A stretch of 15,097 nt of DNA from Candidatus Dadabacteria bacterium (lineage in GTDB: Bacteria > Desulfobacterota_D > UBA1144 > Nemesobacterales > UBA2774), in contig JAHKKQ010000068.1 in NCBI GenBank assembly GCA_020027805.1, forward strand, positions 1 to 15,097. Direction: 5' to 3'. The notes under the pieces are model-generated. The model was not told where the DNA came from. It made no database searches and worked only from the letters and a program-made list of their open reading frames with translations. The position numbers and the translations under genes are program-made. This document shows positions 1 through 7,249 of this stretch, piece by piece. Numbering within the stretch: the stretch's first letter is position 1; each line of letters begins with the position of its first letter.

Positions 1-531
1 TATAGGCCCCTGTCCGAATATAGCGACCATGTCCCCCACCTGAATGTCGGCGCTCTCGGCCCCCGATAGGCCGGTCGAGAATATATCGGTCGTCAGCAGC
101 ACGTCCTCGTCAGAGAGCTCGTCCGGTATCCTCGCCAGGTTGGCCATGGCGCTCGGTATCTTCACGTAGTCAGCCTGGCAGCCGTCTATGGTGTTCCCCA
201 TCTTCCAGCCGCCCAGGAACCCGCCGCACTGCGCCCAGTTCGCGGAGAGGCAGTATTCGCACATCCCGCACGGGGTAATCGCGTTTATCGCTACCCTTTC
301 GCCGAGCTTATAGTCCGTAACCCCGTCCCCGAGCTCGTGTATCACGCCCACGGGCTCGTGCCCTATGGTTTGTCCGACCCTCACAGGGAACTCCCCTCTC
401 ATGATATGCACGTCCGTCCCGCATATGGTCGTAAGCGTAACCCTTACCACCGCCTCGCCCGGCCCCGCCTTGGGTATGGCCTTTTCCTCGAGCCCGACCT
501 TGTTTACGTCCTTGAATACGTTCGCCCTCAT
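1..531 (-). CDS. Zinc-dependent alcohol dehydrogenase (MDR family), C-terminus beyond window
   Basis: Only the N-terminal 177 residues are inside the window; the gene runs off the left edge. The translation begins MRANVFKDVNKVGLEEKAIP. It has the MDR catalytic-zinc residues C37 (in ICGTD) and H58-E59 (in GHEPVG). The structural-zinc quartet C88, C91, C94, C102 has the usual C-x2-C-x2-C-x7-C spacing. The last residues, GQGPI, are the start of the GxGPxG nucleotide-binding turn. Family knowledge says such enzymes oxidise alcohols, or reduce aldehydes and ketones, with NAD(P) in the cytoplasm; the exact substrate cannot be told. ATG at 529-531 is supported by a GGGAGG ribosome site (541-546) nine bases upstream. 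A sigma-54 promoter lies just upstream at 571-586, so expression is probably controlled by an enhancer-binding activator. Eleven of the 14 Ile codons are ATA. Confidence 0.93.
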   Translation of the reverse strand, partial: MRANVFKDVNKVGLEEKAIPKAGPGEAVVRVTLTTICGTDVHIMRGEFPVRVGQTIGHEPVGVIHELGDGVTDYKLGERVAINAITPCGMCEYCLSANWAQCGGFLGGWKMGNTIDGCQADYVKIPSAMANLARIPDELSDEDVLLTTDIFSTGLSGAESADIQVGDMVAIFGQGPI

Positions 532-570
532 AGTTAAACGCCTCCCGCTTCTATATTTGATATTAAAGGG

Positions 571-586
571 TGCAAATCCCGTGCCA
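571..586 (-). promoter_or_regulatory. Sigma-54 (RpoN) -24/-12 promoter for the alcohol dehydrogenase
   Basis: On the minus strand the site reads TGGCACG-GGAT-TTGCA, a full match to the sigma-54 consensus TGGCACG-N4-TTGCW. The invariant GG (584-585) and GC (572-573) are separated by exactly 10 bases. Transcription would start near position 560, giving a leader of about 29 bases that contains the GGGAGG ribosome site. Sigma-54 promoters need an AAA+ activator bound upstream. I saw no clear activator dyad in 600-800, and the activator gene is not in the window. Confidence 0.85.
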
Positions 587-846
587 GCACATGATACATC
601 CCTATCCGCTCTATATATTAGATACTTTTTATTAAGCCCGTGTGAAATATTTCCGGCCCCTGTCCGATAACATTACAATAGACACAAATGGCATGCCCGG
701 GGCAAAGAACCGGAGCAGGGCTCACAGCCGTATATACAAGCATGCACAATATAATCTTTTTAAGGGGAAATTAGATAACGAGAAGGAAAAATGATTACAC
801 CTGAAAAAAGTCTGCTATACTATTATCGTAATAGTCGAGTTTGGGT

Positions 847-939
847 CCGGGGGGGGAGACTCTCCATACCTCTTTGATCAAATCCTCCTTTAACGAGACT
901 AGGACTTTGGATTTGTCCCCCCGGGCTCTTTAAGTCTCC
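847..939. repeat. Imperfect inverted-repeat element, possible MITE-like repeat or structured RNA
   Basis: Outer arms GGAGACT (855-861) and AGTCTCC (933-939) are perfect complements. Inner arms AAATCC (880-885) and GGATTT (909-914) are also perfect complements. G-run CCGGGGGG (847-854) could instead pair with CCCCCCGG (917-924), so two alternative folds exist. The C-run/G-run composition resembles the dispersed palindromic repeats found between genes in many environmental bacteria. A strong-looking promoter reads into it from 940-969. A 7-bp dyad (819-835) followed on the minus strand by six T (804-809) lies at the far end, but the T-run is nine bases from the stem, so it is a poor terminator. 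Function is unknown. Confidence 0.5.
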
Positions 940-969
940 ATTATACACTAATCCTATTAAAAATTTCAA
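940..969 (-). promoter_or_regulatory. Putative sigma-70-type promoter reading leftwards into the 847-939 element
   Basis: On the minus strand TTGAAA (964-969) is followed after 18 bases by a perfect TATAAT (940-945). The predicted start is near 933, inside the outer arm of the inverted repeat. The next gene downstream is the alcohol dehydrogenase, some 400 bases away and with its own sigma-54 promoter. The product may therefore be a short untranslated RNA or a long alternative leader. Confidence 0.5.
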
Positions 970-978
970 GGGTAACAG

Positions 979-1058
979 GCCCGAAGCCGATTTCGGAATT
1001 CGGAACGGGCTTGCAATCCGGAGGGAAGTCCCCTCCTTCGGGATCGATATTATATCGA
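979..1058. repeat. Cluster of three hairpins after the M16 protease stop
   Basis: The first hairpin has arms GCCCG (979-983) and CGGGC (1006-1010), with inner complementary CCGA/TCGG. The second has arms GGAGGG (1020-1025) and CCCTCC (1031-1036), with flanking CCG/CGG able to extend it. The third is a 15-base palindrome with arms TCGATAT (1044-1050) and ATATCGA (1052-1058). They follow the minus-strand protease gene within about 130 bases, so they may protect or end its transcript, but none carries the T-run of an intrinsic terminator. Confidence 0.4.
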
Positions 1059-1109
1059 AGTTCTGAAGCCCCTGATCACGAACGGGGATATTGCAGGGCC
1101 CGCATACGC

Positions 1110-3980
1110 CTAGCCCTCTGTCGCGTTCTCTGGCTTTACGATTATTAGCGTGTACTTGTCGAGGTCGATGTATTTCCCGGCCGCTTTCTGCACGTCCTCT
1201 TTCGTAACGGCGAATATTTCCTGCGGGTATCTCTTATACTCATCCCAGCCTATGCCGTAGAGCTCGTCGAACGTGATCTTGGCCGCCTGGGAAGAGTTCT
1301 GCTGGAGCCCTATCTCGAAGCTCCCGACCAGGTAATTCTGGGCGCGCTTTATCTCCTCGTCCGTCACGCCGTCCTTAAGCACGAGTCCGAGCTGTTCCTT
1401 GATCGCGTTCACCGCCTCTTCCTCCTTCTGAGGCGCGGTGCCGATATAGACGCCGAAGTAGCCCGGCTCGAGTCCCGGCGTATAGAACGAAGTCACCGTA
1501 TATGCGAGGCTCTTCTTGTCCCTGAGCTCGATGAAGAGCCTGCCGCCCTGCCCGGACAGGATTGTGTTCAGCACCTCGAACGCGTACTCGTCCTCCGTGT
1601 TTATAGGCGGCGCGAGGAACCCCATTATGATATGGGTCTGGGCCTTGTCGGGCTTTGTCTCGGTCTTCTCGGTTATCGCCGAGGGCGGTGTTACGGGCTT
1701 TATCTCAGGCGCGGGGGAAGAGCCCTTCTTCATGCTTCCGAACTTTTCCTTGATCGCTTCCAAGGCCTCGTTTTCGTCGACCTCGCCTACGATCGTTATA
1801 ACCATGTTTTCGGGCCTGACGTATTTAGCGTAGAACTCCCTAAGGTCCGGGCCGTCGAATTCGGTCACCGTTTCCACGGTGCCGAGCGGATTATATTTGT
1901 ACGGGTGGTCCGCGTACAGTGTGGCGAGGAAGAGATTGACAGTGGTCTTTAGAAGGTTGTCCCCCTCCCTGTTAATCTCGGACAGTATTTCGCGCCTCGC
2001 GCGCTCGATCTCCCGTGATTCGAACGAGGGGCGGAGTATGACGTCCGCGAATATGTCTATGGCCTCGCCGAAGTTCCGGCTCAGGGACTCGACTGTGACC
2101 CCGAAGCTGTTGCGCCCTGAATACCCCTGCACCTCGCCGGCGATCGATTCGATTTCCTCCGCTATTTGGGCGGCGCTCCTCGACTCCGTCCCCCTCGTGA
2201 ACATGCGCGACATGAAATTGGACATCCCCTGTGTCTTCTCGTCCTCATACCTGACGCCGCCCAGAAAGGCGGCCCTGGCGGCGAATAGCGGCACGCCCGG
2301 GTTCTCCTTGATTAGTACCTGTATGCCGTTATCGAGTACGAATTTCTTGACTTCGCCCGGGGCGGCTTTCACGGGCTCCGCTGCGGCCGCGGGGGTTTTC
2401 TTATCACCGGTATTCATGCCTGCCGACGGAACGATTATCTCCTCCGTAAGCTCCCCGTCGGTAAACGCGGCGTCCGAGCCGTTGCCCTTGTTCCGGGCAA
2501 ATTCCCGCGAAACTTCCTCGGATGCCTGGTTCGCGATTTCCCTGACCTCGTCTTCCGTCAGGGCGGACTGTCCCGCCGGGAGCAGATAGCCCGCAGTTAG
2601 GTTGTCGATCGTGAGGTATTTATTCGCCGCCCTCATTATGTCCTCGGGCGTGACCCCCCTCACCCTCGCGAGGTATTCGTCCTCGTACCTGAAATCGCCC
2701 GTCTCTATCTCGAAGAAGCCCAGCTTCTGCGCCTGTCCCTGCATCGTTTCCTTGGTGTATACGGCGTCGCTCTCTATGTTGAGCTTGACCTTCGAAAGCT
2801 CAACGTCCCCCACGGGCTCGTATTTGAGCCTCAGGACCTCTTTCATTATTTCCTTAAGCGCTTCCTTCGACTCCGCGGGGTCGAGCGTTCCGCCCACGGC
2901 GAATATCCCCTCCCTCATCGGCGTGTATGCGTACGCGTATATGTTGCTCGTAAGCCCTTTTTCCTCTTTAATGTTCCTGTAGAGCCGCGAGCTCTCCCCG
3001 CCCCCCAGTATGTTGCCCAGTACGTCCATAGCGGGGGTGTCTTCCCCCTTGGCGTTCGGTATGTGGAACGCGAGCGAGAAATACCCCTCCTGAAGCGGCT
3101 TCTCGATGACGAAAGCCTTCATGCCCTTCTGCTCGGGCTCGTCCGGTATATCGCACTCCGGGAGGTCCCTCCTGTGGAGCCTGCCGAACGTCTCTTCTAT
3201 CCTGGGCTCTATCTTCGCCGTATCGAAATCGCCCACCACGACGAGCGTCATGTTATTGGCCGCGTACCATTTGTGATAAAAATCCGTAACCTTCTTTCTG
3301 TCAAAAGCCTTTACCCCCGCTTCCGTCCCGATTGTGGGCCTCCCGTAGGGGTGCTCGCTGAAGGCCGTCGAAAACAGCTTCTCGCTCAGGTTCCTGCCCG
3401 GGCTGTCCTCACCGCGCCTTATCTCCTCGACCACGACCTCGAGCTCCTTCTCGAGCTCGCCCGGGTCGAAGGTGGAGTTCTCCATGGCGTCCGACAGCAC
3501 GTCTAGGGCCGTATCCATGAACCTGCTCGCTATGACTACGTAGTAGACCGTTTCGTCGAAAGACGTAAAAGCGTTTATGTCCCCGCCGCTGCCCTCGATA
3601 ACCCTCGCTATCTCGCCTACAGCCCTTTTCCCGGTACCCTTGAACACCATGTGCTCGTGCACGTGCGCGAGGCCGTATTCCCCCTCCGTCTCGCAGGCGC
3701 TCCCCGTCTTCACCCATACGTTCACGGCCACGACAGGGGCCGAACGGTTCTCCTCGAGTATAATCGTCATTCCGTTATCGAGCTGGTATCTGGTAATACC
3801 GTTCAAAGTCTCTTTCTTCAGACTTTCGTTATCCATCTTGTTCTCCTCTCTGTGGCAAGAAACTACCATAATACCCAGAATGACGGCAAGGAACGCGGAC
3901 ATTGCCGAAATCCGCGCGCGGTGCCTGCCTGAATCGTAAATTCCCTTATAGACAAGCCTCTCTTTAACACCTGCTGTCAT
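1110..3980 (-). CDS. M16 family zinc metalloprotease, two-half protein with lipoprotein-like signal
   Basis: This 956-residue protein has two M16 (insulinase/pitrilysin-like) halves. The first half (about residues 60-500) has the inverted zinc motif H106-V-H-E109-H110 in GLAHVHEHMVFKGT. A downstream Glu in VVVEEIRRGED (E185/E186) is the likely third ligand. The second half starts near residue 545 (KKFVLDNGIQVLIKEN). Its matching motif is degenerate (N588, S591, R592 in place of H, E, H), so it probably only closes the catalytic chamber, as in other two-half M16 enzymes. The N-terminus has a hydrophobic segment (about 27-41) ending V-V-S-C42, a plausible lipobox, so the enzyme is probably exported and membrane-anchored in the periplasm. 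ATG at 3978-3980 has GGAG upstream; a shorter start at M27 would lose the basic n-region. An Ala/Pro-rich linker joins the halves (about 520-545). The substrate is unknown, but peptides are likely. Confidence 0.92.
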   Translation of the reverse strand: MTAGVKERLVYKGIYDSGRHRARISAMSAFLAVILGIMVVSCHREENKMDNESLKKETLNGITRYQLDNGMTIILEENRSAPVVAVNVWVKTGSACETEGEYGLAHVHEHMVFKGTGKRAVGEIARVIEGSGGDINAFTSFDETVYYVVIASRFMDTALDVLSDAMENSTFDPGELEKELEVVVEEIRRGEDSPGRNLSEKLFSTAFSEHPYGRPTIGTEAGVKAFDRKKVTDFYHKWYAANNMTLVVVGDFDTAKIEPRIEETFGRLHRRDLPECDIPDEPEQKGMKAFVIEKPLQEGYFSLAFHIPNAKGEDTPAMDVLGNILGGGESSRLYRNIKEEKGLTSNIYAYAYTPMREGIFAVGGTLDPAESKEALKEIMKEVLRLKYEPVGDVELSKVKLNIESDAVYTKETMQGQAQKLGFFEIETGDFRYEDEYLARVRGVTPEDIMRAANKYLTIDNLTAGYLLPAGQSALTEDEVREIANQASEEVSREFARNKGNGSDAAFTDGELTEEIIVPSAGMNTGDKKTPAAAAEPVKAAPGEVKKFVLDNGIQVLIKENPGVPLFAARAAFLGGVRYEDEKTQGMSNFMSRMFTRGTESRSAAQIAEEIESIAGEVQGYSGRNSFGVTVESLSRNFGEAIDIFADVILRPSFESREIERARREILSEINREGDNLLKTTVNLFLATLYADHPYKYNPLGTVETVTEFDGPDLREFYAKYVRPENMVITIVGEVDENEALEAIKEKFGSMKKGSSPAPEIKPVTPPSAITEKTETKPDKAQTHIIMGFLAPPINTEDEYAFEVLNTILSGQGGRLFIELRDKKSLAYTVTSFYTPGLEPGYFGVYIGTAPQKEEEAVNAIKEQLGLVLKDGVTDEEIKRAQNYLVGSFEIGLQQNSSQAAKITFDELYGIGWDEYKRYPQEIFAVTKEDVQKAAGKYIDLDKYTLIIVKPENATEG

Positions 3981-4040
3981 CGGCGACTCCGCTCTGAGTT
4001 CGTATTTGGATGTCGAATTGTGGGGTTTTGTGCCCGTAAT

Positions 4041-4068
4041 AAGATAACGGGAATTATCCCCCTATCAA
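4041..4068 (-). promoter_or_regulatory. Weak candidate promoter for the M16 protease
   Basis: TTGATA (4063-4068, minus strand) and TATCTT (4041-4046) are separated by 16 bases in the 146-base gap after pssA. The -10 overlaps a hairpin with arms CCCGT/ACGGG (4033-4051). No clear terminator separates pssA from the protease, so read-through is equally possible. Confidence 0.25.
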
Positions 4069-4126
4069 GGACGAAAAACACCTGAAACGCGATATGTTAT
4101 GTATATACGGGTGGTTACGTCTTTAA

Positions 4127-4957
4127 TTATTCGGCCGCTTTCCCCGGCACGGGTTCTTCCTGCACCCCGGGCTTCCCCGTCAGGTACCCGAGTGCATGGA
4201 GCACGATCCCCGAGACCGAGTAGAGATACACGAGGAATATGAACATGATTTCCGGGTTGGTTATTACGGCGGCGATGATTATCGCGGCGACGACGAGGGC
4301 GTTGAAAGGCCCTCCCAGCCTGAGCGTGGGCTGCTTCGAGTATTTCACGTTACTTACCATAAGGAGCCCTATAACCGGGGCGGCTATCAGGTAATACCAG
4401 AGCACCCTTCCGTCGGGGTCTATTCCGAGTGACGAGAGCAGCATCAGCGGGGCCACCATCAGGCCCGCGGCAATGGGGCTCGGGAGCCCCGTAAAATTGA
4501 ACCTCTCCACCGTGCCCGACTGCACGTTGAAGCGGGCGAGCCTGAGGGCGGCGCAGACGACGTAAACTATGACCGCCATGAGACCGAGCTTCCCCTTGTC
4601 CATGAGTGTCCATACGTATATGAGCACCGCAGGGGCCACGCCGAACGATACGACGTCCGAGATGGAATCGTACGAGAGACCGAAATTGCTCTCGTGCTTA
4701 ATAAACCTCGCGAGCCTCCCGTCGAGGGTGTCGAAAAAGAACGATATTACTATGAAGGCTCCCGCCCACCAGAATTTCCTGAAGGCCCAGGGGTCGGAAT
4801 CGTTCCCCGCGCCCATGGCCGAGACTATCTCTATCGAGGTCAGTATGGACAGGATACCGAAGCACAGATTGCCCGTCGTGAATATATTCGGCAGAACGGG
4901 CATGACTTTCTGCCGCTTCGATTTTTTCCTTCTCACGCCTTGTTCCCGTCTAGCCAT
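4127..4957 (-). CDS. pssA: CDP-diacylglycerol--serine O-phosphatidyltransferase
   Basis: This integral membrane enzyme makes phosphatidylserine from CDP-diacylglycerol and L-serine. The CDP-alcohol phosphotransferase signature D-G-x2-A-R-x8-G-x3-D-x3-D is complete (D79 G80, A83 R84, G93, D97, D101 with the chosen start), preceded by another D at 76. The motif PNIFTTGNLCFG near the N-terminus is typical of this subfamily, and several hydrophobic segments follow to the C-terminus. I chose ATG at 4955-4957 (276 residues) because GGGGGAG (4969-4975) precedes it; this overlaps the 3' end of psd by 25 bases. An alternative GTG at 4934-4936 overlaps the psd stop as GTGA. An ATG further upstream, at 5012-5014, has no better support. 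Lying directly after psd, the next enzyme of the pathway, supports the call. The basic N-terminal stretch (RRKKSKRQK) probably faces the cytoplasm. Confidence 0.94.
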   Translation of the reverse strand: MARREQGVRRKKSKRQKVMPVLPNIFTTGNLCFGILSILTSIEIVSAMGAGNDSDPWAFRKFWWAGAFIVISFFFDTLDGRLARFIKHESNFGLSYDSISDVVSFGVAPAVLIYVWTLMDKGKLGLMAVIVYVVCAALRLARFNVQSGTVERFNFTGLPSPIAAGLMVAPLMLLSSLGIDPDGRVLWYYLIAAPVIGLLMVSNVKYSKQPTLRLGGPFNALVVAAIIIAAVITNPEIMFIFLVYLYSVSGIVLHALGYLTGKPGVQEEPVPGKAAE

Positions 4958-5616
4958 GCTATTATGTTCTCCCCCGCTTTTACCCTGTTGCCGATGCTCA
5001 CTTCTATTATACACCCCACGGGCAGATAGACGTCCACCCTCGAGCCGAACTTAATCATACCGTACCTCTCGCCTTTTTTAAATTTCATGTCGATGTCGGC
5101 GTAAGAGACTATCCTCCTGGCGAGGAACCCCGCTATCTGGGAGACGACTATCTTTTCCCCCTCGGGCGTCTCGATGAGCGTGGAGAGCCTCTCGTTGTCG
5201 TCAGACTTCCTCTTCATCCCGTCCGAGAAGAGCCAGTCCGGCATGTGCGCTATATTGAAGCTGCCGGGGGAGTATTTTGTCCCGACGACCTTCCCCCTGA
5301 CGGGCATCCTGTTAATGTGGCAGTCGTAGAGGGCGAGCGAGATGCTTATCCTCGTCATGGGAGCGCCCAGGAAGTCCCTCTCGTAAATCTCCTCCACCAT
5401 GACGACGCTCCCGTCGGCCGGCGAAACGATGGAGTCCGGGTCGTCCGGGACCTCGCGCTCAGGGTCGCGGAAGAAAAAGAGGGTGATAACCGCGAGTCCC
5501 GCGAAAACAATGGAGAGTATCGTGAAATCGAGCATGGCGGCAGCCCAGGCGAGTACAGCAAGTATGCCGAGGTAGGTGAAACCCTCGGTGGCTACGGGAG
5601 ACCGCTTGCGTTCCAT
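4933..5616 (-). CDS. psd: Phosphatidylserine decarboxylase, short form
   Basis: This enzyme converts phosphatidylserine to phosphatidylethanolamine. At 227 residues it fits the short bacterial/archaeal form rather than the E. coli-length enzyme. It has two N-terminal hydrophobic stretches (about 13-28 and 31-49), then FFRDPER, SPADG (D68), YDCHINRMPVRG (H100) and, near the C-terminus, KFGSR. The precursor of this family self-cleaves at that Gly-Ser (G191-S192) to create the pyruvoyl cofactor from S192. The start ATG (5614-5616) shares one base with the ilvC stop (TGATG), and the 3' end overlaps pssA, so translation of ilvC, psd and pssA is probably coupled. It acts at the inner face of the cytoplasmic membrane. 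Confidence 0.95.
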   Translation of the reverse strand: MERKRSPVATEGFTYLGILAVLAWAAAMLDFTILSIVFAGLAVITLFFFRDPEREVPDDPDSIVSPADGSVVMVEEIYERDFLGAPMTRISISLALYDCHINRMPVRGKVVGTKYSPGSFNIAHMPDWLFSDGMKRKSDDNERLSTLIETPEGEKIVVSQIAGFLARRIVSYADIDMKFKKGERYGMIKFGSRVDVYLPVGCIIEVSIGNRVKAGENIIAWLDGNKA

Positions 5617-6632
5617 CAGTTCTTAGTCTTGTCGACCAGTTTCTTTTTGAACAGAGAGCTCATCATCTTGCGGAGCTGTCCGCCGATGTCCTCTATCGGG
5701 TGAGCCTCCCCTTTCTTCATCAGGGCGTTATAGACAGGGCGTCCGGCCCTGTTCTCGAGTATCCATTCCCTTGCGAACTCGCCGTTCTGTATGGAGGTGA
5801 GGATCCTCTTCATTTCCTTCTTCGTTTCTTCGTTGACGACCCTGGGGCCCCTCGTGATGTCCCCGTATTTCGCGGTGTCGCTTATAGAATAGCGCATATT
5901 GGATATGCCGCCCTCGTAAATAAGATCGACTATCAGCTTGACCTCATGGCAGCACTCGAAGTACGCCATCTCGGGCGGGTATCCGGCCTCGACGAGGGTT
6001 TCGAACCCCGCCATGATCAGGGCTGTGAGCCCTCCGCAGAGTACGGTCTGCTCCCCGAAGAGGTCGGTCTCGGTCTCGTCCTTGAACGTGGTTTCTATTA
6101 TTCCTGCGCGCCCTCCGCCTATGGCTCCCGCGTATGCGAGCGCAATCTCCTTCGCTTCCCCCGTCGCGTCCTGGTGAATCGCCACCAGCATCGGCACGCC
6201 GGCCCCTTCGATGAACTGCCCCCTGACAGTGTGTCCCGGGGCTTTCGGAGCCACCATGAAAACGTCCACGTTGGGCGGCGGCACAATCTGTCCGTAATGT
6301 ATGTTGAAGCCGTGGCTGAAAGCGACGGCGTTCCCGGCCTCGAGCCCCTCCGTGATGCCTTCGTTGTAGATGCCCGCCTGGCTCGTGTCGGGCGCCAGCA
6401 TCATGACTATGTCCGCCCACTTCGCGGCTTCGTCCACGGGAAGGACATTGAACCCGGCTTCCCTAGCCTTTTCCCAGCTCCCGCTTCCTTCCCGGAGGCC
6501 CACGGCCACGTCCATGCCGCTGTCTCTCAGGTTCTGCGCGTGCGCGTGCCCCTGGCTCCCGTATCCGACTATCGCTATCTTTCTCTTTTTCAGCTTTTTC
6601 AGGTTAATATCGCTGTCGTAGTAAACCTTCAT
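5616..6632 (-). CDS. ilvC: Ketol-acid reductoisomerase (NADP-preferring class I)
   Basis: Catalyses the Mg-dependent isomerisation and reduction of acetolactate or acetohydroxybutyrate, the second shared step of valine/isoleucine synthesis. At 338 residues it is the usual class I length. It has the nucleotide-binding turn GYGSQG (23-28), and the cofactor-specificity loop GLREGSGSW with R47, S50 and S52, which family knowledge links to NADPH. Further motifs are APKAPGHTVR and the Mg-binding DLFGEQTVLCGG (D190, E194). The ATG lies in an ATGA overlap with the ilvN stop, and GGAGAGGAG inside the ilvN 3' end serves as ribosome site. It sits third in ilvB-ilvN-ilvC-psd-pssA. Confidence 0.98.
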   Translation of the reverse strand: MKVYYDSDINLKKLKKRKIAIVGYGSQGHAHAQNLRDSGMDVAVGLREGSGSWEKAREAGFNVLPVDEAAKWADIVMMLAPDTSQAGIYNEGITEGLEAGNAVAFSHGFNIHYGQIVPPPNVDVFMVAPKAPGHTVRGQFIEGAGVPMLVAIHQDATGEAKEIALAYAGAIGGGRAGIIETTFKDETETDLFGEQTVLCGGLTALIMAGFETLVEAGYPPEMAYFECCHEVKLIVDLIYEGGISNMRYSISDTAKYGDITRGPRVVNEETKKEMKRILTSIQNGEFAREWILENRAGRPVYNALMKKGEAHPIEDIGGQLRKMMSSLFKKKLVDKTKN

Positions 6633-7135
6633 TTCTCCTCTCCTTTATTCTTCGTGAGTTTGGACTCGCGCTTCATGGCGACGGTCCCGGTCCTTGCGAA
6701 CTCCTTTATCCCCATGGGGTGCAGCAGCTCGATAAAGGCGGTTATTTTATCCTTGTCGCCGGTAAGTTCAAGCGTGTAGGACTTGGGCCCGACGTCCACT
6801 ACCTTCGCCCGGAAAATGTCCGCTGTCCTCAGTATCTCCGCCCTCGTTTCGTCCCTCGCGTCCATGCGCACGAGCACCATCTCCCTCTCCACGCGCACCT
6901 CGTCCGTGAGGTCGCTCACCTTTATCACGTTCACCATGTTGTTGAATCTCTTGATTATCTGCTGGATTATGAAATCGTCCCCGGTTGTTACGAGAGTTAT
7001 ACGCGACGTTTCCGGTTCGAGCGTCTCTCCGACGTTCAGACTCTCGATGTTGAAACCCCTGGCGCTGAAGAGACCGGCGATCCTCGAAAGGACGCCGGAT
7101 TCGTTATCGACGAGAAGCGTTATCGTGTGCCTCAC
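6629..7135 (-). CDS. ilvN: Acetolactate synthase small (regulatory) subunit
   Basis: Regulatory partner of the catalytic subunit encoded just upstream; in this family it confers valine feedback inhibition and raises activity. The 168-residue protein opens with an ACT domain (HTITLLVDNESGVLSRIAGL... then RGFNIESLNVG) at about residues 3-75. A typical C-terminal domain follows (about 80-160), with ELTGDKDKITAFIELL and GIKEFARTG. The start is GTG (7133-7135), with GGAGG ten bases upstream; the next residues match the family N-terminus. Its stop overlaps the ilvC start by four bases (ATGA). A 114-base gap separates it from ilvB, the only sizeable gap in the ilvB-pssA block. Confidence 0.97.
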   Translation of the reverse strand: MRHTITLLVDNESGVLSRIAGLFSARGFNIESLNVGETLEPETSRITLVTTGDDFIIQQIIKRFNNMVNVIKVSDLTDEVRVEREMVLVRMDARDETRAEILRTADIFRAKVVDVGPKSYTLELTGDKDKITAFIELLHPMGIKEFARTGTVAMKRESKLTKNKGEEK

Positions 7136-7228
7136 TGGTAATAAACCTCCGGTTATGATCGACTGAAACTTTACTTCCGATAGGGGAAAAAGACAAAAGA
7201 GTACCCTACTTTATATAGAAAGCTCCCT

Positions 7229-7240
7229 CATTATACACTA
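7229..7240 (-). promoter_or_regulatory. Candidate internal -10 element between ilvB and ilvN
   Basis: A perfect TATAAT (7230-7235 on the minus strand) lies just after the ilvB stop codon, in the 114-base gap before ilvN. No good -35 hexamer stands 16-18 bases upstream, so this is weak as a promoter. The 12-base word TAGTGTATAATG is identical to that in the better promoter at 939-950. Confidence 0.25.
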
Positions 7241-7249
7241 TCTTTTCCG

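Larger units (their letters stand above)
532..1109. other. Intergenic region between M16 protease and alcohol dehydrogenase
   Basis: No convincing gene is present. It holds, from the left: the dehydrogenase leader and sigma-54 promoter (to 586); an AT-rich stretch (587-800) with no recognised element; a 7-bp perfect dyad ACTATTA/TAATAGT at 819-835; an inverted-repeat element (847-939) with a promoter abutting it (940-969); and three hairpins (979-1058) just beyond the protease stop codon. Confidence 0.7.

Noticed and set aside
795..932. A minus-strand frame open for 44 codons across the inverted-repeat element, reading like an ordinary peptide, and a 14-residue ATG frame (823-867) inside it.
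   Set aside because: The long frame has a stop directly upstream and no ATG or GTG start. Its only TTG is two bases from the GGAGG. The short frame lies within the repeat. Neither has supporting context.
1879..2589. A 236-codon plus-strand frame opposite the M16 protease, and similar long plus-strand frames opposite pssA, ilvC and ilvB.
   Set aside because: They are antisense shadows of well-supported minus-strand genes, kept open by GC-rich codon bias. Their translations show no family motif.
5008..5013. A TATAAT on the minus strand inside the 3' part of psd.
   Set aside because: It lies within the coding sequence of a conserved protein and has no -35 hexamer at the right distance.
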